From Chthonomonadia bacterium (GTDB taxonomy: Bacteria > Armatimonadota > HRBIN16): a stretch of 64,000 nt of DNA. This document shows positions 26,990-36,646 of the stretch, piece after piece. The notes beneath the pieces are model-generated. The model searched no databases and was not told the DNA's origin. It saw nothing but the letters and a program-made list of their open reading frames with translations. The stretch lies in the NCBI GenBank assembly GCA_013314755.1, contig JABUFA010000005.1:79688-143687 (forward strand), in the 5' to 3' direction. The number at the start of each line of letters is the position of its first letter. The stretch's first letter is position 1. Position numbers and translations under genes: made by a program.

Positions 26990-27667
26990 ATGAAAAAAGA
27001 GTACCGTCCGAACTACTGGATAGTAATCGCGATGTTCCTGGTGGCGTGGGGTATGGTGGTGTACGCCAGGCAAGCGGAGAATCGCGTGGTCACATTCCCG
27101 ATAGATACTCGGGAGGTTCCCTATAGCATCGCGGGTTTTCAGATGGTGCAGGAGCAGGATCTGGATGACCTGTCGAAACAGATGCTGACTCCCGATGCAT
27201 ACATCGTGCGCAACTACGCGAACGAGGCGGGGTATCCTGTCAATGTATTGGTAATCTATGGACACCGCAAAGAGACCTTCCATTCGCCAGGGTACTGTCT
27301 GCCCGGTGGCGGATGGGCTATTCAGAAGAAAGAAGTGGAGCGCATTCCTGTGGTTGCTCCAGATGGCAGAGAATACGAAGCGGAGATGAACAGGTTTCTC
27401 CTGCAGAAAAATGAGCAGAAGCAGGTCGTGCTTTACTGTTTTGTGGAAGGTGGGCGGGTAACCCCGAGCATCTTCCGGCATAACTGGTATCTTTTGCAGG
27501 ACAGATTACTGCATCGTCCGGCGATGGGCGCGCTCCTGCGAATCATCGTGCCTGTTGCCGATAATGAGCAACGGGCGGCAGAAATCGCGCGGGCGTTCGC
27601 GCGTGAACTGGTGCCCATCGTCCAGCATCAACTGGTCGGGAAGCAAGCGAAGCGTACGAAGGAGTGA
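26990..27667 (+). CDS. epsI: Exosortase-associated protein EpsI
   Basis: 225 aa. One N-terminal transmembrane helix (NYWIVIAMFLVAWGMVVYA) precedes a periplasmic EpsI domain (DUF3485), with ETFHSPGYCLPGGGW near residue 105. The equivalent in other systems reads HSPEVCLPGGGW, so the conserved Cys and GGGW are intact. EpsI-type domains are often fused to exosortases. Here it is a separate gene starting 4 bp after it. It probably helps sort or attach PEP-CTERM proteins or handles polymer export. Confidence 0.88.
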   Translation: MKKEYRPNYWIVIAMFLVAWGMVVYARQAENRVVTFPIDTREVPYSIAGFQMVQEQDLDDLSKQMLTPDAYIVRNYANEAGYPVNVLVIYGHRKETFHSPGYCLPGGGWAIQKKEVERIPVVAPDGREYEAEMNRFLLQKNEQKQVVLYCFVEGGRVTPSIFRHNWYLLQDRLLHRPAMGALLRIIVPVADNEQRAAEIARAFARELVPIVQHQLVGKQAKRTKE

Positions 27668-27676
27668 GAGAGACAC

Positions 27677-30076
27677 ATGAGTTCGGTCATCATGAACGAA
27701 CCGGGTACGAGCACAAACCAGTGGGATTTCTGGCGGATATATCGCATCCTGCGCAAACGGATATGGTTGATTCTGGCAACGGTGATTATCACCGTTGGCA
27801 CGGCGGCGATAGGATTGCAGTTCTTCGGGAAGCAGTACATCGCTTACCGCTACGTACAGCCCTCCGAGAGCATCCTGCGCCCTCCGGGCGAGCGCGCATC
27901 AGATGCCGAGCGTGGGGCGCGGGACCGAAAGCTGGCGACCCTGCTCCAGCTGGCGAACTCGCCGAATATTGTGGAGCTTGCTATGGCGCAGACGTATGCG
28001 GATATTGCGATGCCGGGCGAGGATGTGCCACTTGGTCGTGAGAGCGTCACGGTGCTGAGTGACGTCGGGTTGAGCCGTGAAGAGATTGCGCAGATGCGCC
28101 AGAAAAATGCCATAGGTGCGCAGGTCAATACCACTTCCGGTGAGAGCGGGCGTGTGAACACAGACCTCATTGTGTTCACCGCGAAGGCGCCCCGTGCGGA
28201 GCAGGCAAAAGCGATTGTAGATACGTTCAGCGTGGCGTTTAAAAAGTTCTATGAGGAGTACAGCCGCCAAAGCCTGCGAGCAAATGTGGATTTCCTGAAA
28301 CGCGAGCTGGACAGTGCACGCCGGAAACTGGAGGCAAAGGAGAAGGAGCTGAAAGAGCTTCGCCGCCAGAAGGGGATAGTGGACCTGGCTTCTGCGGTGC
28401 AGGGAGACTACTCGGTGCTGACTCCTCTGCGAGCGAAGCTGGAGGATTTGCAGTCGCAGCTGGCATCCACACGCGCTGCGCTGGAGGTAAAGCGCCAGCA
28501 GTTTGCCCAAACGCCGGAAACCCTTCCCGACCCGGCGGGCAAAACGGTCGCTGCGCAGGCACTGGAAAAAGAGCTTGCTGACCTGACCACCCAATATACC
28601 AGCTTGAAGGGCACCTATACTGAAGAAAATCCTATCATGCAGCAGTTACAGCGACGCATCCGGCAGGTGCAGCAGCGGCTGCAGGAGGAGGAGAGCAAAC
28701 GTCCGCGCCTGGCAAACCCCGCTTACGCCACGCTGCGTGAAGAGATACGCACTTTGCAGGCAAAGGAAAAGGAGCTGGCAACTGCACTGGCGCAGACACA
28801 GGCACAGGTAGCGAAGTATGAGGGGCGCCTCTCCAACTATCAGGGGCTGGACGTGGACATTCAGGCAGCGACAGCCGACTACCAGCTGCTTTTGGAGAAC
28901 TATAACCGGCTGTTCTCGCAATACCAGGCGGCAGTGCTCAACCTGAACGCAAACACCGAGAGCTTTATCACGCTGATGGGGCAGACAGTCGTAGAAGGTC
29001 CTGTACAAGCTGGTCCGAACCCCATGCAGGTACTCATCGCAGCCATACTGCTCAGCCTGTTTTTGGGCATCGGCATTTCGGTGGGACTGGAGGTCGTGGA
29101 CAATACGGTCAAGACCACGCATGATGCTCAGCAGCTGATTGGTCTGCCTGTGACGGGGGTCATTCCCCGTCTGGAGAGTGGCGACAGAAATCTGCTGCCC
29201 AAGATTACACATATCCAGCCGGCATCGCCGCACGCGGAATCGTACCGCTTCGTGGGGGAGGACCTTCTGCTCACCTTAGAAGAGCACCCCGACATTCGCT
29301 CCATCATGGTCGCAACGGTGCGCCCTGGCCAGGGTGGTACCTCCACCATTGCGAACCTGGCTATCACGCTGGCGCAGGGTGGCAAGCGGGTGATACTGGT
29401 AGATGGCGACATGCGGCGCCCATCCCTGCACAAAGTATTCAACATCAGCAATGATGTGGGGCTGAGTTCAGTGCTATCGAACGGGTTGCAGATAGCCGAG
29501 GTACTCCGCCCGACGGAGGTAGATAACCTGGTGCTGGTGCCCGCCGGTCCGATACCCAAAAACCCGTGGCAGCTGCTTCGTTCGCAGAAGATGCAGGAGG
29601 TGGTGGAGGCGCTGGAGCAGAGCTGCGACATCGTGCTGTTTGATACGCCCAGCGCGGCGGTGTTCGCGGACGCTTCCGTGATGGCGTCACTGGTGGACGG
29701 TGTGATTGTTGTCGTACGGGCGAACCACATTCCACGCGGCAGTGAGCTGCAGGTGAAGCATCTGCTCAACAAAGCGAAGGTCAAACTGCTCGGCGTTGTG
29801 CTGAACGATGCGGCGCCGGAGATGGTGGACAGCTACTACTATCACAGTCACTACTACCATCACACCAACGGCAAGGGCGAGTTGCCTCCGCCCAGCGGAG
29901 CGAAGCCCTCGTCTGGTTCAAAGCCTGTGGCAGTAAGGCAAGCGAAGGGCAAGCGAGTAGTGTCCACACCGCAAGCGAAAGAGTCTGAGAAGACGCACAT
30001 CGTTCCCGTAGATCCCAACGCACGGGTCGAGGTGCGCCGGGAGGATGTGCTTGGACAAGGAGAAAGTGGAGAATAG
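27677..30076 (+). CDS. Wzz-type chain-length / BY-kinase-like protein with altered P-loop
   Basis: 799 aa. An N-terminal transmembrane segment (about residues 30-50), long coiled coils (~210-430), a second transmembrane helix (~454-476), and a cytoplasmic CapB/Wzc-like ATPase domain. The Walker A' motif (VILVDGDMRRP) and Walker B (DIVLFDTPS) are conserved. The P-loop reads RPGQGGTSTIAN, with Gly554 in place of the expected lysine. The end is a Tyr/His cluster (SYYYHSHYYHH) followed by a low-complexity basic tail. It probably controls polymer length and assembly. Kinase activity is questionable given the missing Lys. Confidence 0.88.
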   Translation: MSSVIMNEPGTSTNQWDFWRIYRILRKRIWLILATVIITVGTAAIGLQFFGKQYIAYRYVQPSESILRPPGERASDAERGARDRKLATLLQLANSPNIVELAMAQTYADIAMPGEDVPLGRESVTVLSDVGLSREEIAQMRQKNAIGAQVNTTSGESGRVNTDLIVFTAKAPRAEQAKAIVDTFSVAFKKFYEEYSRQSLRANVDFLKRELDSARRKLEAKEKELKELRRQKGIVDLASAVQGDYSVLTPLRAKLEDLQSQLASTRAALEVKRQQFAQTPETLPDPAGKTVAAQALEKELADLTTQYTSLKGTYTEENPIMQQLQRRIRQVQQRLQEEESKRPRLANPAYATLREEIRTLQAKEKELATALAQTQAQVAKYEGRLSNYQGLDVDIQAATADYQLLLENYNRLFSQYQAAVLNLNANTESFITLMGQTVVEGPVQAGPNPMQVLIAAILLSLFLGIGISVGLEVVDNTVKTTHDAQQLIGLPVTGVIPRLESGDRNLLPKITHIQPASPHAESYRFVGEDLLLTLEEHPDIRSIMVATVRPGQGGTSTIANLAITLAQGGKRVILVDGDMRRPSLHKVFNISNDVGLSSVLSNGLQIAEVLRPTEVDNLVLVPAGPIPKNPWQLLRSQKMQEVVEALEQSCDIVLFDTPSAAVFADASVMASLVDGVIVVVRANHIPRGSELQVKHLLNKAKVKLLGVVLNDAAPEMVDSYYYHSHYYHHTNGKGELPPPSGAKPSSGSKPVAVRQAKGKRVVSTPQAKESEKTHIVPVDPNARVEVRREDVLGQGESGE

Positions 30077-30080
30077 AGCA

Positions 30081-31130
30081 ATGAAGGAATCTCACGTGGA
30101 AGCTGCCTCGTGGCAGAAGCAGCCCGCGAGGGAAGAGGGTCCTCTGCTGTCAATCTGGACGCAGGAGAACGAAATGGCGCGTAAGCGGAGAGTGCTCATC
30201 GTGGGAGCCGGTGAGGTTGGGCATCTACTGGCGCGCAATCTACAGGAGGCCGGTTACGAGGTGGTCGGTTTTATCGACGATGAAATCGAGTGCACCATCG
30301 ATGGATTGCGCGTTCTGGGAGCACGCGCCGATATAGAGCGCATCGTCCATGATTATGAGGTGGACGAGGTCATCATTGCCTATGCTCCCACCTGGCAGCA
30401 ACGTCTGGCTGAGACGTTGGTACGCAACGGGCATCGTCGCGTGCAGGTCAAGATGGTGCCCAGTATTGTAGAGGTTGTGTTAAACGGACCCAGTGTAAAC
30501 ACAGTGGGGGATATTCCTGTTGTGGACATCACGCCCCGCCTTCCGTCACGGCGGCTGCTGATAGCCAAACGAATCTTTGACGTGGTGTTTGCTTCTGTAG
30601 CTTTGCTGATTTCGTTTCCATTCCTTCTGGTTGCGGCGGTGGCAATCAAGCTATCTTCTCAGGGACCGATAATTTACAAACAGGAGCGTGTGGGCAAGGA
30701 CGGCAGGCGGTTCTATATCCTTAAGCTTCGCACCATGGTACGCGACGCGGAAAAGCACACGGGGCCGGTACTGGCAAGCAAGGGAGATCCCAGAATCACA
30801 CCAGTGGGGCGCATTTTGAGAGCAACAAAGATGGATGAAGTGCCCCAATTTGTCAACGTGCTTCTGGGGCACATGAGTGTTGTTGGACCTCGCCCGGAAC
30901 GTCCAGAATTCGTAGAGGAATATAAAGAGCGCATACCGCACTATGATGAGCGTCACCAGGTGAAACCCGGCATCACCGGACTAGCGCAGGTGATGGGAGG
31001 GTATCATACCAAAGTGCATGAGAAGTTGCGCTACGACCTGATGTATATCTACCATATGTCGCTAAAGCAAGATATAAAGATTATTCTGCTAACCATCTGG
31101 ACCATTTTAAAGCGCCGGGAGGGGTGTTGA
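30081..31130 (+). CDS. Undecaprenyl-phosphate sugar phosphotransferase, soluble N-terminal domain
   Basis: 349 aa from ATG 30081. A Rossmann-like domain (RVLIVGAGEVGHLLARNLQE, ~residues 34-160) is followed by one hydrophobic hairpin (RIFDVVFASVALLISFPFLL) and the bacterial sugar transferase domain (YKQERVGKDGRRF, KLRTMV, SVVGPRPERPEF, VKPGITGLAQV). It would start polymer assembly by putting sugar-1-phosphate on a lipid carrier. The usual four N-terminal helices are absent. An alternative start, ATG 30174 with a better ribosome site (AGGAGAACGAA), would trim 31 residues and leave the Rossmann domain intact. Confidence 0.9.
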   Translation: MKESHVEAASWQKQPAREEGPLLSIWTQENEMARKRRVLIVGAGEVGHLLARNLQEAGYEVVGFIDDEIECTIDGLRVLGARADIERIVHDYEVDEVIIAYAPTWQQRLAETLVRNGHRRVQVKMVPSIVEVVLNGPSVNTVGDIPVVDITPRLPSRRLLIAKRIFDVVFASVALLISFPFLLVAAVAIKLSSQGPIIYKQERVGKDGRRFYILKLRTMVRDAEKHTGPVLASKGDPRITPVGRILRATKMDEVPQFVNVLLGHMSVVGPRPERPEFVEEYKERIPHYDERHQVKPGITGLAQVMGGYHTKVHEKLRYDLMYIYHMSLKQDIKIILLTIWTILKRREGC

Positions 31131-32473
31131 TGGGGGTCAGGGTTGAAACCCCAGTACTGAGGCGGGATTTGCTGGTATGGGGCATCGCAGCAATAGTGGG
31201 CATAGCGGCAGGGGTTTCCCTGCTACTCGTGGACATAGCGTTTGTTGTTGGTGTTGTTGGCGCAATTATTGCCGCTTGTATATTCCTTGTTAATCCGTTT
31301 GCGGGGTCCATTACGTTTATCGCGTTTTATTACCTGCGCCCTGTTGATTTCTTTCCGCAGCTTGCGATGCTGCGTATTCCACTGTTTATCGCCAGCATTA
31401 CCTCCACAGGCTTATTTGTCAAACTGCTTCTTACGCGCCAAAAACTCATTGAAGGTTGGTATGTCAAGTGGTTTATTGCGTGGTGGATAGTCATGTTCCT
31501 ATCAGTGCCTCTATCGTTGTACCGTTCGCAATCGTTCTCCGCCGCGCAGGACTTCGCGAAGAGCGTGGCGATGGTCTGGATGATTTACATGACCATTCGG
31601 ACCGAGAACCAAATAATGTTCGCTGTGCGAATGCTGGCGTGGATGGCGCTTTGGCTGGCAGGTTCGGGGATTTACAATTATATGACCGGCAACGTGGAGG
31701 TGAGCGGGGAACTCCAGCGCGCAGGAGCAGAGAGTAACATGCTGGGAGACCCCAACGACCTGGCAGCTTATATCCTGATGCTTTTCCCATTGTGCTACTA
31801 CCTTTTCTTCAACGACCCGAAACGCTGGCTGAGGCTGATTTACGGCGCTGCCATGCTGACTATTCTCGTCGCTGTGGTTTACACAGGGTCCCGCGGTGGG
31901 TTTATTGGTCTGATAGCCCTGCTTTTTCTATTATGGTTGTTCTCCAAACGCAAAATACTGGGGCTGTTTATCGGGTTGGCTGTATTTGGGGCAGTCTGGT
32001 TTGCTGCGCCAGCGGAATATCGTGAGCGTATGCGTAGTATCACCAATTACCAGCAGGACGAATCCGCTATGAACCGAGTAGAGTACCGCAAAGCGGCTGT
32101 ACGCATGTTCAAGCACAATCCATTCACTGGGATTGGATTGGGGAACTTTCGTGACTTTGCGCGCGACTTCGGGGCGCCTGCTTCGCAAACAACGCATAAC
32201 ATGTACTATCTAGTACTGGCAGAGTTGGGGGGACTCGGCTTGTTTGTCTTCTTAAATATCTGGCTGCGCAGTCTTAAGGCTGCATGGCAGATTGCGCGTT
32301 CTCGCATGTGGTTATTGAATGCGTTAGGGATGGGAGCTTTCGTAGGGCTGCTGAACTTGATGGTAACCGGCTACTTCCTGTCCATTTCTTACTATCCGTA
32401 TCAGTATATCTTGATGGCTCTGGTGGTATCAGCTCATGCACATCTCCTGCCGAGAGGAGAGTTGACGACGTGA
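31130..32473 (+). CDS. O-antigen ligase/polymerase (Wzy-C) family protein
   Basis: 447 aa, with about twelve transmembrane helices. A large periplasmic loop contains GSRGGFIGLIALLF and the Wzy_C-type segment AVRMFKHNPFTGIGLGNFRD then THNMYYLVLAELGGLGLFVF. It polymerises or ligates exopolysaccharide units at the outer face of the inner membrane. ATG 31130 overlaps the preceding stop (TGATG), so it is coupled to the sugar transferase. An in-frame GTG at 31124 is less likely. Confidence 0.87.
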   Translation: MGVRVETPVLRRDLLVWGIAAIVGIAAGVSLLLVDIAFVVGVVGAIIAACIFLVNPFAGSITFIAFYYLRPVDFFPQLAMLRIPLFIASITSTGLFVKLLLTRQKLIEGWYVKWFIAWWIVMFLSVPLSLYRSQSFSAAQDFAKSVAMVWMIYMTIRTENQIMFAVRMLAWMALWLAGSGIYNYMTGNVEVSGELQRAGAESNMLGDPNDLAAYILMLFPLCYYLFFNDPKRWLRLIYGAAMLTILVAVVYTGSRGGFIGLIALLFLLWLFSKRKILGLFIGLAVFGAVWFAAPAEYRERMRSITNYQQDESAMNRVEYRKAAVRMFKHNPFTGIGLGNFRDFARDFGAPASQTTHNMYYLVLAELGGLGLFVFLNIWLRSLKAAWQIARSRMWLLNALGMGAFVGLLNLMVTGYFLSISYYPYQYILMALVVSAHAHLLPRGELTT

Positions 32474-33654
32474 TGGAGGAACGGGTGTTCATCGCCTGCG
32501 TCCTGTTCGTTGGGTATACCTACGTAGGATACCCGGCTTTGCTGTGGCTGATTAGCAAGCTTAAGGCACAAAGAGACCAAGCCTGCTCAGAGCCAGATGT
32601 TCTGCCCACAGTTACAGTGGTTATCGCTGCGCATAATGAGGAAAGTAACATTGCACGTCGGTTAGAAAATATCCTGCGATGCGAGTATCCCCCTGAGAAA
32701 TTGGATATTGTAGTTGCGTGTGACGGTTGCACAGACCGCACTGTGCAAATTGCACGCGAGTACGCGGCAGTAACAGTACTTGATCTTCCACGACGGGGTA
32801 AAGCGGCAGCGCTTAACGACGGGGTTGCCGCCGCAAGAGGCGAGGTGGTGGTGTTCACTGACGCGCGACAACGTTTTGCGACTGATGCGATTATGTATCT
32901 GGTAAAGACGTTACATTGTCCACGTGTCGGGGCTGTGGGGGGCGAGTTGGTGTTGTTAGACCAAGAGGGCGCCCCGCAATCCATGGGGGCTTACTGGTCT
33001 TACGAAAAGATGCTCCGCAAGCTTGAGGCGAGAGTTAGTTCACCAGTGCAGTGCAGTGGAGCCATCTATGCTATCTGGCGCAAGCACTTTGCAAGTATGC
33101 CTGAGGGCTTAGTGCTGGATGATATGTGGATTCCTTTGCACGTGGCACGAGCAGGTTATCGTATGGCGCTTGAGCATCGGGCGAAAGCATACGACACCGT
33201 CACCCCTACTTACGACCGAGAGTTCAGGCGCAAGGTTCGCACGCTGGCAGGCAACTATCAGCTGATGTGGATGGCGCCCTGGCTGTTGTTGCCGGTGGTA
33301 AACCCGCTGTGGTGGCAGTTTATTTCGCATAAGGTTTTTCGCCTGTTAGTGCCTTATGCACTGGCGGGAATGTATGTGGCTTCGTGGGCGCTTTTGCACC
33401 AGCCATATGGTACGGCGCTGGTAGCGTCGCAGAGTGTCTTCTACCTGCTGGGAGCGCTCGCCTGGGCAATTCCCTCACTGGCTCGCAGGTCTCGGCTGGT
33501 GGGACTGGCTGGGTCGTTTCTGAGTCTGAACGCGGCGGCGGCGGTCGCGCCAGTGGCGTTTGTGCTGGGCAGAGGGCGGGTAAAATGGGAACGCTCACCC
33601 ATGATGTCCCCACAAACAACGGGTGAAGAGGGAAGAAAGGTGAGGACATATTGA
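32473..33654 (+). CDS. Family 2 glycosyltransferase with membrane segments
   Basis: 393 aa. An N-terminal helix (VFIACVLFVGYTYVGYPALL) is followed by a GT-A domain (TVVIAAHNEESNIARRL, VACDGCTDRT, VVFTDARQRF as the DxD-like site, then QCSGAIYAIWRKHF with VLDDMWI). The C-terminus has three to four more helices, a layout like cellulose synthase-related enzymes that elongate a chain from the cytoplasmic face. ATG 32473 overlaps the stop of the ligase gene (TGATG). The donor sugar is unknown. Confidence 0.88.
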   Translation: MEERVFIACVLFVGYTYVGYPALLWLISKLKAQRDQACSEPDVLPTVTVVIAAHNEESNIARRLENILRCEYPPEKLDIVVACDGCTDRTVQIAREYAAVTVLDLPRRGKAAALNDGVAAARGEVVVFTDARQRFATDAIMYLVKTLHCPRVGAVGGELVLLDQEGAPQSMGAYWSYEKMLRKLEARVSSPVQCSGAIYAIWRKHFASMPEGLVLDDMWIPLHVARAGYRMALEHRAKAYDTVTPTYDREFRRKVRTLAGNYQLMWMAPWLLLPVVNPLWWQFISHKVFRLLVPYALAGMYVASWALLHQPYGTALVASQSVFYLLGALAWAIPSLARRSRLVGLAGSFLSLNAAAAVAPVAFVLGRGRVKWERSPMMSPQTTGEEGRKVRTY

Positions 33655-33658
33655 GGAG

Positions 33659-35101
33659 ATGCTTCGTCACTTAGTCAAAGACTCCGCCATATACGCCGTT
33701 GGTACCATCGCCAGCCGATTGGTGGGCTTCATCATGATACCGGTGTACACGCGGGTGCTGACGCCTGCGGATTATGGTATCATCGAGACTATAGTGAGAA
33801 TAGTGGACATAATCAGCCTGTTTCTCGCCTTGGGGCTGGCGGAAGCGCTATTACGTCATTACTATATCGCGAAAGATGAAGACGACCGAAAGCGTCTTGT
33901 TGGTACAGTATTCACCCTGAATCTTGCGGTGGTAGCTGTTGGTAGTCTACTGGTTCTGCCGTTTTCATCTTATCTGGCAGAGATGGCTTTCGGGCACCAC
34001 CGATATGCCCACTACGTTGCCGTAGCGCTCATCGGCATGCTAGTAGGCAATCTCATTGAGATTCCATTGACTCTCTGGCGTGCGGAAGGCAAGGCATGGC
34101 GTTTTACTACCGTATCTTTAATGAAATTAACTACCCAGCTGACTACCAACATCGTGCTTGTGGTGTGGTTAAGGTGGGGTGTTTGGGGCGTGGTGCTCAG
34201 CGGGTTAATCAATGCGGTTGTTTGGTCTGCGGTGCTGGCAGTGGTAGTTAGGAGGCAGTATGGACTGTGCTGGGACCTACAATGGATTAAGCCAGTGCTC
34301 CAGTATGGTCTGCCTTTGGTGCCCGCTGCACTGTCGCAGTTTGTCCTTCATTTCAGCGACCGTTTCTTCCTCACGCGCTACGCAACCGAGAGTGAACTGG
34401 GATTGTATTCGTTGGCGTATCGGTTTGGTATGCTGGTGAGCGTGTTCTTCGGTATTATAAGCAGAGCATGGTGGCCGTGGGTATTTCGAGTTGCTGAGGA
34501 CGAAAACAGCTCAGCGCTTTTGCGCCGAGGTTCCGCTTTTATACTTCTGGCGGGGGCAGTGTTTTGCGCGGGAGTGATACTTGGATCTTCTCCTGTAATT
34601 CGCCTTGTCGCCGCTCCGCCGTTTTGGAAAGCAGCGGAGTTTGTTCCCCTGCTAGCAATGTCCTACTGGTTCTTTATCTCCAGCTCTGCCCTGCGTATAG
34701 GCTCTCTGATTGGTAACCAGACGATGTCATTTGCTAAGGCTAATCTGTTGAGTGCTATAGCGTGTCTGGCTCTTAACGCCTGGCTTATTTCTCATTACTC
34801 GACGTGGGGGGCGGTCTATGCAACGTTTGGTTCATTTGTCATATTCAGTCTGTCCGTATGGATTAGTGCCCAAAGGATACATCCCATCGCACATGATACC
34901 ACCGCTTTCGCGCTGGCAATAGGAGTTATGTTAATTTCTACATGGCTTGACTCTCATTTGCATCTTGTTCTATGGGCGGATGCGCTTGTTCGGTTTGTGC
35001 TCTGGGTGCTTCTGAGTTCAGTCATTGTCGTTTACTTTGTGCATAGCCACCAGATTCGGCTTCCGCTCGTGCGAGTGCGGACGAGAGGGCGAGAAGCATG
35101 A
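33659..35101 (+). CDS. Polysaccharide flippase (Wzx / MATE-like MurJ-RfbX family)
   Basis: 480 aa, strongly hydrophobic, about fourteen helices, beginning MLRHLVKDSAIYAVGTIASR, typical of the polysaccharide-biosynthesis export family (TYTR-like VYTRVLTPADYGIIE follows). It flips lipid-linked repeat units to the periplasm for the polymerase at 31130. GAGGAG lies just before ATG 33659. The stop overlaps the next start (ATGA at 35098). Confidence 0.9.
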   Translation: MLRHLVKDSAIYAVGTIASRLVGFIMIPVYTRVLTPADYGIIETIVRIVDIISLFLALGLAEALLRHYYIAKDEDDRKRLVGTVFTLNLAVVAVGSLLVLPFSSYLAEMAFGHHRYAHYVAVALIGMLVGNLIEIPLTLWRAEGKAWRFTTVSLMKLTTQLTTNIVLVVWLRWGVWGVVLSGLINAVVWSAVLAVVVRRQYGLCWDLQWIKPVLQYGLPLVPAALSQFVLHFSDRFFLTRYATESELGLYSLAYRFGMLVSVFFGIISRAWWPWVFRVAEDENSSALLRRGSAFILLAGAVFCAGVILGSSPVIRLVAAPPFWKAAEFVPLLAMSYWFFISSSALRIGSLIGNQTMSFAKANLLSAIACLALNAWLISHYSTWGAVYATFGSFVIFSLSVWISAQRIHPIAHDTTAFALAIGVMLISTWLDSHLHLVLWADALVRFVLWVLLSSVIVVYFVHSHQIRLPLVRVRTRGREA

Positions 35102-36646
35102 AAAAAACAACAGGTCTATTGTGTTATGGATTACAGCATCTGTATCTATATTCTACGTTGCAGCTGTAGCGGCGCCGCATGGACCTGGCATTACGTCGGA
35201 TTCAATACACTACATAACTGCGGCAACCAATCTGCTGAAAAGCGGGGAGCTGAACACTTTCACCGGTGTGCAATGGTGTCGTACGCTCCTTTGCTATCAT
35301 GGATTTACGCGCTGTGGGTGGCAGCGGGATTGTCTCCGCAGGTGGGGGCAATCATCACCAGTGCCGTCAGTCTGGGGGCTGTGGTGTGGATAGCGGGATT
35401 GTGGCTTCGTGAACTCTTTTCTGTAAGTAATAGGATCTGGATTGGGGGGCTGCTGGCGGTGTTGCTATGTCGTCCTCTGCTCTGGTATGGGCCGTATGCG
35501 CTGAGCGAAGCTCCGTTCATGGCGCTAGTGCTTAGTGCACTGTGGAACTCGTGGCGATACACCCATACCCAGCAGCCCCGCTTTCTGATATGGAGCGTGC
35601 TGTTGAGCGCGCTAAGTCCGTTGATGCGTTATATCGGTGTTTCAGTTGTTGTAGCAGGTGGAGTGTTTCTGCTGTGGGGGTTGTCTGTGCCTTTGCATCA
35701 GCGGTTTGCAATTGCCTCTGGATATGTGATGCTTGGTCTTTTCCCATTGGCGCTATGGGCGTTGCGTAATCACGCGGTATCGGGCACCTTTTTCGGCGTG
35801 CGTGAGCCGAGCGACTACAATCTCAGGCAGATGGTGTTTGAAACCCTGTGGAGCTGGCATCGCTGGGTATTCCCTGTGGCTTTCGAAAACAGCGTGAGCT
35901 TGTTTGGGATTGTCTTGTTGCTTCTTGCCGGGACAGCATGGCTTGCGCTTTACAGATCTCGTCGCATTCTTACTCAATCGCCTGCTCTTTACTCTGCGCT
36001 GTGTGTGGCGGGGGTTTTTGTGCTATCATATAGCCTGCTATTCGTCGCTACCGCCAGCGGTGTCAAGTTCGAAGGCTTCTCGGAACGCTTGTGGTTGCCC
36101 ATTAGCATCCCTGTGGTATTAATCGGGGCGATCGTGTATCGGTTAGGGGTGAGTGAACGCTCTTGGATGAGCCGTACTGCGCTGGTGGGGATAACGGCTT
36201 TATGGCTGGGGTGGCTGTGTTCTGGCGCGTTAATGGCAGCATCAACAGTGCAGCAGGCGTTGTCTCATCAGTTGGGCGTGTTCAGCACAGCGCAGTGGCA
36301 TAGTTCTGAAACGGCAGGTTACTTGCGTCAGCACCGACTTGCCGGCAAGGTGTTCAGCAACTTCCCAGAGCCTCTGTTCTATCTGACGGGGGTGGTCGCG
36401 CAACAGACGCCACACAAGGGACCGATGCGTGTGGCTTCCGAAACGTTCCCAAGAAACCTGCCGCAGTTCCTGCAGGTTGTACGACAGCATCTGGAGCGGG
36501 GCGAACAGGTGTATATTGTCTGGTATAATGACCCATCGCGCAGTGGATATATGTATACGATGGGTGAGCTGAATCAATATCTGGTACTAAGAGATGTTCA
36601 GCGATTGAGCGATGGACAGGTTTATCAGGTGACAGGGGTGCTTTAA
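35098..36646 (+). CDS. GT-C (ArnT/PMT-like) glycosyltransferase with two apparent frameshifts
   Basis: The gene reads sensibly only if two -1 shifts are allowed. ATG 35098 overlaps the flippase stop (ATGA) and is followed by seven A bases. One more A would give MKKNNRSIVLWITASV and PHGPGITSDSIHYITAA, with the catalytic Asp of GT-C enzymes. At about 35276-35282 another base is missing, after FTGVQW, where the frame must move to YAPLLSWIYALW. The rest (35282-36646) is open and has about ten helices. Either assembly errors or a recent pseudogene is likely. A second in-frame start at 35126 would lack the N-terminal Asp motif. Confidence 0.6.

Noticed and set aside
35098..35120. Programmed -1 frameshift at the A7 run
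   Set aside because: In the frame of the ATG the slippery heptamer phase (X XXY YYZ) is not met, and a second unrelated shift is also needed further on. Kept only as a possible slippage or error.
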